From Heliocidaris erythrogramma (taxonomy: Eukaryota > Echinodermata > Echinoidea > Camarodonta > Echinometridae), in the NCBI GenBank assembly GCA_025617745.1, contig CM046863.1, forward strand, positions 4,157,160-4,221,159: a DNA stretch of 64,000 nucleotides. The letters run 5' to 3'. The notes under the pieces are model-generated. The model did no database searches, was not told the origin of the DNA, and saw nothing but the letters and a program-made list of their open reading frames with translations. Position numbers and translations under genes: made by a program. Positions within the stretch are counted from its first letter, which is position 1; each line of letters begins with the position of its first letter. Of this stretch, positions 36,301 to 48,300 are shown one piece after another.

Positions 36301-39300
36301 CTTTATTTTTTTAATAGATTGATAACGTTTAAAATGGATATTGGTATACCAGAATTTTCTTCATAAGGTTGTACACTATACGAAAGCTTGTGAGTTCGCT
36401 CACTGACAATCGGCTATACAAAGAAAACACAGAGTCACGCGACATAGAGATCACTTTAAAACACAAATCAAACAATACTTCCAAGTGTAATCAAAATATC
36501 AGTTTTTATTTTGGGTCTTTTAGAATCATAATTATTAAAATGCTTTATTTAACTAAGATTCATCAAAAATAATATGCATTATAAAGCTGAATACGCGTTG
36601 TAATTTTATTTCTTTTTCATTTCCTTCCATACAGGGTGGGGTTCAATTCAGGGAAGGCGAGCGTCTTGGATGTACAATGCATAAACAGCTACAAGGTTTG
36701 TAACTTTCTAAGAGGTTTTTAACCTCTAACGAGACCCTCCTCCGATTGATGAACAAAAAAAAGTATATGAATTATGAGGCTCTTTGAAAAAATACAAAAA
36801 TAAAGCGTGTTTTTTCGAGTTTCTACAATTTTATGAATAGAAATTTGTCTAACGTGAGGGTAATTATGTATCTTACTGACTCATGCTGTTTAAAATGGAT
36901 TTCTATATTCTGTTTGGAGCCAGAAAGGCTTTAAATCATATACTTTGATACAGAATTAATGACCTTCAGGCTTTGAACAAACGTAATGCATGTTGGTGTT
37001 TGTTATAGCTGATACTACTTTATAATTATAGCATTGTAGTAAATTGTAAGTGTCTGCTATGGCCACTAACGATACAAAACTCCAAACACTTTCCTTCCGT
37101 CGCCTCCCCGCACTAAGGTCGTTACTGACATGTATGTTGACAGGGGAATAGCTGGAGGGCCAGGTATTACCCCCCCCCCCCCCCCCCCCCCCCCCCATTG
37201 CAAGAAAGAAAAACACAAAAACATTAAGTTTCTTTTCCTTTTTACTTTGCTCATTTATTTATATTTATTTCTCTTTATTCAACACAGATGGAGAAATGCT
37301 AAAAGTAGCCGAGTATTACGCAATCACCGACTCACTGAATCTCTCTACAGGCTCAGGCAATAAGTTCAAATGGGAAGGTAATAGTTCATTCTATATCATT
37401 AAAGGAAAATAGATTAGTGTTTTTGTATTAGAAAAATGCAGATCATTTGCTAAACGAATTAAAATTAATGACCTCTTTTAGTTAGTAAATGGAAATTCAT
37501 TTTAATTTTTTTTTCTTTATTGAAGGACATAATTTTGTAATGTTCTCTTTACTCCCAGTCGAGACTGATAGAAAACAGATTTTTTTACTGACTTTTAAAT
37601 CTCACAAATTGATTCATTTTCCTTTATATTTGACACATAAAAAGGTCAAGGCCCGCCCTCTGACGTTCAAATGCAGGAGATTCTCAACCTCCATGTTTCC
37701 AAGATAGTCTTTGCTGTTCTTGCTACCATAGCAACGGCAGGCATCATCATGGCGTTTGGTTTTCTCATCTTTAATATGAAGAGCAGAAATCAGAGGTATC
37801 TTTTTGTCTTCATTTAGATTTCATTTGCTATTAAATTAGCATATTACGCTAAAGATAGTTTCCTATAAACACATGTAAACCGAAAGTTGGTTTTTTTTTA
37901 ATCAAAGTGGGTACAATCACAAACGACAAATCCACTTGTAAATCATTGCATTGCAACATGAATCATATTCACTGTAGCTCAAATTTCGCCTTAATCATGT
38001 TAATCAGATTTTCTTTAAAACTCTGTTCTGATCTATGTTGTTCATACACGCAATGTATGGCTTGTCATTATTTGTATGCCAGCGTCATTATCATCAAAAC
38101 CATTTTAATGCTTGGAATAGATACATAAGTGTCAAAGAAAATATATTAGTATGTTTCTAAAGGAATATCAAGTTGCAAAATATACTCAAAAATGATGTAC
38201 AATGGTCTGTATAATTATGTTCAGAGTATGGTTAATGATTATTATATACATATACATGTTGTTGTTGTACTGTTATTACTACTTTTATTGATTGTAAATA
38301 ATGTATATGTGTTATTTTAAAAATGAAGATGTATGAGATGTACATTTTCAATTAATTTGATTTATGTAATCAATTTTACGGGGCTAACCTCGATTAGCAT
38401 ATGCTATTTGTTAGCTCCCTTTACCAAGACGTTATTGTGATTTTTACCAAGATGTATGTATCATTGTGATTTGGTAATAAACTCATTCATTCATTCATAT
38501 GAATGTTGTGATGACCTTTCATCTCAATAGGTTTATTAAGATGTCGAGTCCATTTCTAAACAATCTAATCATCATGGGTGGTATACTAACCTATGGAAGT
38601 ATCTTCCTTCTCGGCCTCGATCACGGAATGGTTGGGGACAACTCCTTCAAAGCAGTATGCACGGTAAGATTAACTTTCCCTTTTTCTCCAATACGCAAAT
38701 CATTTTCCTTCGTTAGCTATGAACAAAAAGTTATCCATGCATTAATCTATCGAGAGCCTAAATTAAATAACAAAAAGTTTCAAGCCTGCCCGTGCAGTCT
38801 AAGAAAATGATTTAGATTGTAAAGAGATAATAACATTTTTGCATTTCTAAAGTTAACCAAGTTTCTGTGTGTTTGTCTTTTGTCTCTTGAAGGAGAGAAA
38901 ATGACAAGGTTCCCTTCAAACTCATTTTAACTATTCCGAGACAACTGACCACATTTTGTGGTTTGGCTTAATAAACTTTTGATTCAGAGTTCTGAAAAAT
39001 ATACCAGATACATAAGTATATAGAAAGAACTTTTCTTTTTAAAAAGAATGTGCATATATATATATATGCACGTACTATGTGCATTTCTGTTGCATGACTA
39101 TATTGCGTTTTATGCCAGGAATTTTGAAAACGAGAATAAGCTTTAGAATCCTTAAATTGTTTGAAAAGTTCGAAATCATTATTCTTCATCAAAATTCGGG
39201 GGGGGGGGGGGGGCGATTTTTCGACAAAACTCTTTAACAATGAAAATTGTTTTCAAAGACATTGCTTCTTATTAGAACTATGTAGCACTAAAAGAAAAGT

Positions 39301-42300
39301 ATTTTTGTTGCCAAGTTGAAGAACAAAATGTGATACATTTAGCCCTTAAATAATTCCTATCCTGAAACATTGTGAAAGGGGAGAAATTCCTTTGTACTAC
39401 TTAATATTCGAAACATTTTGCATGGATTATGATCCATGTTTTGTATTCTTCATACAGGCCCGTGGTTGGTTTCTGTGTATTGGATTCACCCTAGCATTCG
39501 GAGCGATGTTCAGTAAGACCTGGAGGGTTCATCGTATCTTTACTAATATCAAGATGAAAAAGAAGGTACGTGGTGTTACTATGGCTGATGAGTTGTGATT
39601 TGTATAACATACCAAGGGAGCTAGACAGTAGTCAGTAGAGGTCGTAACATTTATTCTGACTGCCCAGATATAATATTACTATCCCCCCCCCCCCCTCCCC
39701 TCGTTAAGTAAATATGATTATTTTCAAATATAGCTTAGTCTAAAAACAAGAGTGTTGAATCACCATTTTAGAGGACCGAGGAGTAACCACTTTATCAAAA
39801 TGCTAGATTAACACTTTTAACATGCTGGATGCAACACTATAAAGGCTGAATACAGCATGTTAAAAGTGTTAATCCACCATTTCAAAAAAGTGGTCACTCT
39901 GCCCTTTCAAATGGTGATTCAACACTTGGGGGGGCGGTGAGAGTGTACCATCAAACATTAAAGCAACAAAGTATATTTCCATCATCAAGTGATTTTATCC
40001 CTTCCACACTGTGACTACGACATCTCACGTAAGAAAACTTTTCTTGTCCAGCTTTTCTGTGAACTTCCTCGTGATATTTGACTAGCCAATAATAGTTGAA
40101 TCCCCTGAACTAGTGTTCGGGGATACTATGGATTTGGCATCGTCGCGCCGCGTCCGCCGCAGAGATTTTTTTGTGAGCGCTCTACCGGCTGCAGTTTTTG
40201 TCGGATCACCTTCAAATTACGCATGGAGGTGCATATTATGGTAAGATGAAGACGCCTATTGTTTTTGGTGTGGGCAGAGTCATCATGAAGTACTGACAAA
40301 ACAACTAAAAAATGACAACAGTACAAAAAGGTCAAATTTGTCAGCAGTGATACCCGAGGTCCCAAATTGCCACTTTATCCATATCAGTCACAGCATTTAT
40401 TCAAATGGGGGATGGGTGACGGGTTCGGGGGATACATGTACTCGGACTGGTGCCACCCCCCCCCCCCCCTCCGCCCCCCCCCCCCCCCCTCCGAGTGCTC
40501 TAGTTTAGTCAGTGTGAATAAAGAATTATTTTGTCAGACGAGTGACAATATATATTTCTTAGTATTTTGAGAAGGTTCTCATCATCACTTTCTTGAGACT
40601 ACACCAAGTAATCCGTGACAACAAGCTGTATGATATAGTCGGTGTGATCCTCACATTAGATCTTATCAACATTAATCGTTGTTTCATCGACTACCGCAGG
40701 CAAAAATATAATCCCTCTAGATGTATAGTAGGACATATTCCTATATCGGAAATATCTATCACTTTTGAAAAGCTTCTCAACATAGATCTTTGTTATACCG
40801 CCTACCCCAGGTAATCCGTGACAATCAGTTGTATGCCATCGTCGGTGTCATGCTCGTAGTCGATCTTATCATCCTGATAACCTGGCAAGTCGTCGACCCC
40901 GTCGAACCTCGAGAAGAAAGACTCGATGCTAGGGTAAGTTCGACTGGCTTCAGTTTCTTTGAGTATTCAAGAGGGACGAGAGAGTGTCCAAGGCCTGTCG
41001 TTATTATTGATTCTGAATGGATAACGCTCAGAATTTCGTTTGGAGGAAACTCTTTGGGTGTCCTGCGGGTGTTTCATAAAGCTGTTCGTAAAGTTACGAA
41101 TGACTTTACGAACGACTGGAACATGTTCTTGGGTGCTATACTAATCAGATTCTCAATCATTTAGCACAAGAACTGATCACCAGTCGTGCGTAAAGTCGTG
41201 CGTAACTTACAAACAGCTTTATGAAACACCCCCAAATTTTGCGAAATTACCAAGTTTCTTGCTGTGATATTGGCCGTTTTTCAATTTGCAAATTTATACA
41301 ATGGTACAATCATGGATGGGTAAATTCTTAGTATTTCATCTTCAAATGACTCGTAATGGAATCGTTGACTTCGATAATAAGATTGATCTGCCGACAGAAA
41401 GTTTAGCGATAAACAATTGATTTTTTTCGCATATATTATTTTTCTATCAAGGCGACAATTTGTTGCACATTGGAATCCTATTTACTTGTAATATATTGTT
41501 TATTTATCACCTTATCTTTTGTTTTATCATCTAGACGATACCATCGACCAGTAAGATTTAAGTCACTTATGTTTTGTAGGATATCGGTTTCTGTTATTGT
41601 TTAATTAGTTCATCCGGATCGTTTATGTCATTAGGAATTAGATATAGGAATTAGTGACAGTTACAATTTCCTCATCACAGTCGCAAACTGAAGTTTTTTG
41701 CGGATGCTAGAAGATGCGATGTCAAAGAACTGGTACGCGCTCACATCTCTGTTGTCTCTATCATAAGTAATTATTAAGTATTTTAACTAATTCTAATTCT
41801 TCCTATCACATTGGATGTATTTCTTTTCTCTTGTCATTACAGCAAGATCCTAATGGTCGTGACGTCATCTTGATCCCAGTGATGTTGAACTGTAAGAGTC
41901 AGAGGACGATGATTTGGTTGTCTATTATCTACATCTATAAGGGCGTTCTCATGGTAACTAATTTTTAGATAATAGCACTTTCTAATGGTATTATCTAAAA
42001 ATCCCTTTCTTTTCTTTGGCGATTTTTGCACAATGTCCCACTGTCAAAATTCCTCACGTACTAGTTATTTTACTTGTTAAACAAGTAGCGCGTCCACCAA
42101 AAGTTTCTGCACGTCACGAATATCATTTTAGTAGGAAGACATTAATCTGAAATGTCCTCTCCATACCCAGTAGAGAACGTGAGGATCTAATAGACAACTA
42201 TTTTTCTAAACTAACTTGTGAAGTGTTCCTTGGGTTAATGTAATTATTTATTATTTTGTCCTCAGATTTTCGGCCTGTTCTTGGCATGGGAGACGCGACA

Positions 42301-45300
42301 CGTCAGCATTCCCGCCCTCAACGACAGCAAGTATATAGGCATGAGCGTTTACAACGTGGTGATCATGTGTGTGCTGGGTGTATCTCTGTCATTCGTTATC
42401 AATGATAACCCGAATGCTTCTTATGGCCTTGTTTCAACCTTCATTCTATTCTGTACAACCATCACTCTCTGCCTTGTATTCGTACCCAAGGTAAGTTACA
42501 GACCGAGGTATTGGTCCGAATTCACGCAAAATGTTTATTTTAAAGTGGCATTAAACTGGTAGAGCTTGAACAGCGCCATCTTACAGTGATTGCTAAATTA
42601 TAATTTGAAAATTAAGTGCATTTCATTTTTCATTTTGACAAACCGCTTGTTTGGATAATAGTCAAATTATATATTTAAAACTATTATTTTTGACTTGGCA
42701 TTGTGGAAAATTGTGTGCAGGTACATTCTAAGTTTTTATAAACTAGAATGGGGCATGATGGGAAAATGAGAGGCACAAGCACTTCTCAAATCCTGTTGAA
42801 AGATGGCGCTATGTATGAGCTTCAGTTTACTGTCACTTTAAGTCATGGCCTAAACCATGGGTTAAACCTCCGTCGTGGACTACAATAAGCGTATATAAGC
42901 GCATTACTGTACGCCTATTGGACTGGAAGCCATGGGCGTACTACGATTATGCATGTTTAAAGTAGCTATCCAAAGAAAATCACAAATATGGCAATTAATG
43001 TATCACTAGAAACTGGGAAGCTTACAGATGGCAATCGTATAAGTTTTATGTCAACTGCGTATATGATGATTATAAAAACAACACAAATAAAAGCTCTTCT
43101 CAGCATCTGGAATATCCGAGGATTCGCCAGAAATATAGCGAAGTTTTGATGTCGTCACACTAGGGACCAATCCTGCTTAAGCAGACGACGTCCTATAATG
43201 AATAAACGTAACTGCAATGCAATTATTTATCAAATTATAAAGAGTTTGGTACATTTAAACATGACCTTATTTCACACCATTCTAAAAGGGAAAGTGAACC
43301 GATTCTGATAACTAAAACCGTTTGATAGTAAATACACAGGAGAAGGGTCAATGATCAATGAAATAAACCCCACTTTCAAATTGAAAAGCCCTCCGAATAA
43401 TATCACAGATTGTATTCGTTCCCTCTTGAAACGCCGAACATGCCCCGGTGCAAGCAGCTGAAAATACAATGGCGTCTTATTTTGTTCACAAGTGACTGAT
43501 TCCTTTATTTTTTTAACGCTGCATTTTTCATCAAAATAATACCATACACGAAGTTAAGAGTGAGGCAACAGACTAACATTAAAGGACAATTAACCCCACG
43601 TGATATTCTAGATGCACCTATTGTCTGCTACGTCTTTCCATGGAGGCTGCCATTTTGTGCATGACACGGATCATTAGGTACCATATGCATTGATAATAGC
43701 CTACCTTTACAACAGATACGTCGCTTTGTTCTGATTGTATTACGATTGTTATTGGCCATGGGCCTAGATAATTGACGACCCATGAGTTCTAATAGCCATC
43801 CTGTAAAGCAGATTCCTCGCTTTGTTTTGGTATTGTTACGATTGTCTCCGTCCTTGACGTCAATTCTCCGTCCTTGACGTATATTTTTTATGAAGTATAT
43901 TTTTTATGAACAAATTAAGACCTTTTAAAAAATATATAAAACTAAACTTACATTTCAGAATATGTGACTTTATCTAATATATATTTGTCCTCTAAAAATC
44001 AATTACAAGTTAACGATGAAGGAAATTTTACTTGGGATGAAAAATATGTTCGTGTACACATAAAGTAATGGCAGCCCCCTTATTATTGCTAGCAGACGAT
44101 AACTTGGCTGGAAAATAGTGATTTATATCTATATCCTGTGTTTTTACATGAAATTGCATGTATCAAATAAGAGGCATATACTACACCATTCAAAATAAGC
44201 TAATTCATACGCTGAGGTTAATTTCCCTTTAAGACTGACGCTAGTCAAGTAAGAGAAATAAGTGAAGAGGAGATGACAAAACAGGCACTGAAAAATGTGT
44301 AAGATGTTATGGGACATCGTCTGCTTAGACAGGACTGGTCCTTCGTGTGTCGTCACACATCTCAGCAGCGTTCAAGGAGCTCTTCAGCTGCTATATCGGG
44401 GGCTGTATTTTACCGTTTTATAATTGATAATAATCATTAATTCAAATGTTTCCAAGCGTTGAATTTGGATAACCTTGTTTAATTTATGCCATCTATGCAA
44501 TAATAAGTATTAAGCCAATAATTATTTACTTTGATGGAATTTTCTTGCAATGTGATCTTTAACCAAACCTCTTTCATGAATTCTCGAAAGAGTTTTATTT
44601 TAAACCATTTAAACCTCCATAAGCGTAGAACGCGCATGTCATCTTGTCCAATGGGCGGACAGTAATTTCGTCGGCCTTATGCCAAAAAGGCCTTATCACT
44701 GTATAAAGTCTATGGCCTTAAGGCCCTTTTGGCATAAGGCTGACGATATACGCTTATTGTCGCTTAATTTAGTCCACAGCGGAGGTTTAAACCATGGTTT
44801 AGACCATGGTTTAAAATAAACCTCTTTCGAAAATACGGGCCTTTATCTCAGGGGCAGCTCCCCATCCACCGCACATCCCGCCCACCACCCCTTTCCATAT
44901 TTGGAAATCAAAGGGCTGGTCACATTAGTCCAAATAACGATAACGATAGCGATATTTTCGATTAAAGGTACAACCTACAATGTTGTGCGTACGTGTGAAT
45001 ATGCTTGTGTATGTTAATAGTAGGACAGGTATTGGGGTAGACCTTTGATGAAAACTCTCGTATTCGTTATCGTTAGTGGACACATGCGACCAGCCCTCTA
45101 CATACATTAAACAAAAAAACATTCAAAACCGTTAAGCAGTTTTCCGTCCCCCATTCTAAAGGTTTATAGGCTCCCAATTGGGTTTTGTTTAATACATGTA
45201 TTTTTTTCCATGAATAACTTTCTTACACTGCAGCTCTGAGTGCTATCTATATAAAGAATTAGCTCACGAAGTAACTTGAGACCGTTTGAAGCCCTTGATA

Positions 45301-48300
45301 CGGGACCGGGGTTTTTCTAATTTCGCAATTGATTATAATGCACGAACTAAAACCCGAGTCCTTTCTTTTTAATCGAACTTACATCCTTAACTTAATACTT
45401 TTATAGTTTGTGTAGTTAAAATAATGATCTTGAAATTGAATAACAAACGGAAAAATTAAATCAAATCTAAATCATTTGACACTCCTCCAGGTTATAGAGC
45501 TTCGGATCAACCCAAATGCCAACGAGAGGATCCGTGTGGTTGGCACACTAGATAAGACCAGGACTTGCTCTACTAATGCTGGAACCATGGACTCAGACTG
45601 CAGGTTAAGAGGTCTCGCCATCGAGAAGAATGAACTCGCAAAGAAACTATCCGATGTAAGTCAGTCGTTGCCATATTTGTCGTTAACATGATCGCATATA
45701 CTTTCATAAAAACAATCTTAGACAATTCCAATAGCCTAATTGTGCATCACCTTTGGAATTGGACCATCATAATCCGAAGAGATTCTGGAAGCAATAAAGT
45801 AGGGTATTGACATTTCCCTCTAGGTGATTTCTTGGAGGTCTTTGCGATCTTGATGAGTGTTGTTGTTTTTGTTTGGTCACCTTATAGTTTCAGACGAATC
45901 CCCTTACAGCGAAGTATCTTCTACAACTTCTATTCCGAAACCCTCGGTTCGATGTAAGATTTCCCTAAATCTAGAATGAATTCATCATGTTGCTGCATAA
46001 CCGTACATTTTTGACGTTATTTTTTCAGTTGACAGCCACTGTTCGTTTCTCGTTTAAACTGCACAAAATTCATAGTGTCTTTCTCGCCAGGTAATAGATT
46101 AATATCATTATAAGATAAACTTTCAACATTCTTCTCCTTCTTTTTCTTTTACTCACAGCAAACCAAGATAGTCAAGGATCTTGAGACGCAGTACACAAAG
46201 ATTGCTCCCGAAGATGCCCCGCTGCTCTTTAGCGATGAGTGGTCTTCTGGCGTTGATAACTCAACGATGTCTGCTAGATCAAGAGGTAAGAAACTTCATG
46301 GACAGAAGTAATGGTTGGCATTATGGTTCATGAGACCAACGGAAGTAGATCAATTGGTCGTAGGCCTGACGGGTCGTAGAATCAATGATTTGAAGAATCA
46401 AAGGGTTGTGTGACCAATGAGGGGCAGGATCAAAGTCTTTTAGGATCAATCGGTCTTAAGACCAAAGGCCTGTATATATAGCACCAAAGGATCGTAGGAC
46501 TAAATGTTTGATGCACCGAATGGTTGTAAGACCGATGTGCCTGAGGACCAATGGACATATGACTCTTAAGAATCCTTATCGTCAAATGGGGGTTGGACAA
46601 GAACGCAAACTTTTGATCTAAAGATACTTTGATATTTTTTCTTCAGTTTCATTAAAAGAAAACACTAATAAAAGATTCTATTAGACCAATTAGTTGGTCA
46701 AAGGTTAATACTTGGTGTTGACAGACAGTGTTATTCACGCTTAAAACTTTAATCAAAACGGTCGAGTCACTTGGAATTATCATGTTGTAACTCTTGTTCT
46801 TTGTATTTGTTAATGATTTTTTAACTTTGAAGACAAATTTACTAAATATTGTGGAAACCTATACAGACGGTGTTTTTCGGAGATGTTGTTGTAAAAGAGA
46901 TAATCAAAAAACAATATTGTCTTACAAAACCTGACAATGTATCACCCATGTCATTATCTTCCCCCCCCCCCCTCTCTCTCTCTCCTCCTCCACCTCTTCC
47001 TCCATCTCCTTCTCTTCCTCTCCCCTCCCCTCTCTCTCTCTCCTCTCTTTCCCCTCTGCAGCTGAAAGTAATAAAACAGCGACCTCTCCCGTCAGCGTGA
47101 CGTTCAACGTTCATTCGTCAAAGATCAACCATACAAAAGAGTAAGTCACTCTCGAGTTTCTTTCTTTTCCACTTTATTTCTGATAATGAATAGGGCCTAT
47201 TCAACTGCATGATAATTGTTACAATCAGGGGCGGCATTAGGGGGCAAGGGTCCTTCAACATTGCTTGTTTGAACTTTTTGAGAACTGTCCCCACCCCCAC
47301 CCCTCCCTTAAAATTTGACGCATTTTCATTTTTTTCGACTACTCATTTAATGAGTAGTCGAAAAAATAAAATTGTTATTCTCTCTTGGAGGATTGTTTGG
47401 GGAATGTTGTCCATTTCCTACATGTTCGAGTTTCATGATGATACGAATTTCAGCTCGCGATTACTAAGTATACGGTTCTTTTTAGTTGGTTGATTTTGTT
47501 TTATTATCAAGTTTGATATGTAATGTTGAACTGTATATTGCACATCATATGTATTTTGTTTTATGTTTCCACGTTATTTCTTAAATCTTGCGAGAATTTT
47601 TGGTACCTCTTTCATGTTTCGTTTCTCAATGTTATTTTGTTTTATTTACTAATCCATCATTCGTCTGTCGTACAATTTTTAATTTCCTTATGTACTATTG
47701 TGATATATCTTGTATATGGTGTGTCATAAAAGATAATTTGTTAATGTTGTGTTATGTGTGAGTCGATGGTAGCCCGTCTGTCTGTATGTTAAAACCCATG
47801 TCTTCCCTTAATCACTGTACCTCATTGCAGAGCAGCGGTAACCCCTGCCATGACGTCAACTCTGAGTGCCGCCCCATCTCTGATCCCTCGCTGGTCTGAG
47901 GAGGTCAATGATGACGACGATGATCATGAATCGGACTCCATGGATCTCTACGCGAACTTCGGCGGCGTCTACATTGGCCCGCCTGATAAACAGGAAGACC
48001 CTCTCACTGACCCGCTGACCTCTGACATCACTTCCGCCGGAAACACGAATTCCTTGGATACCATGTGCACAGATGGCATTGCGGAGATTCATCGTCCCTT
48101 TGATGACGTAATGGGGTTTAACGATTCCATGGATATCGGTTTGATCGATACCCACGTCCCTAAACATTCAGGGGATGTTATCGATAAACTATCGCCTGTA
48201 CAGAGTGTGAATGAAAAGCTGTCATTGTCTGGAAGTATAAACGATACCTTTGCTGTTAACGATATCTTATCGTCGAATAGTAGTATGAACGATACCTTTA

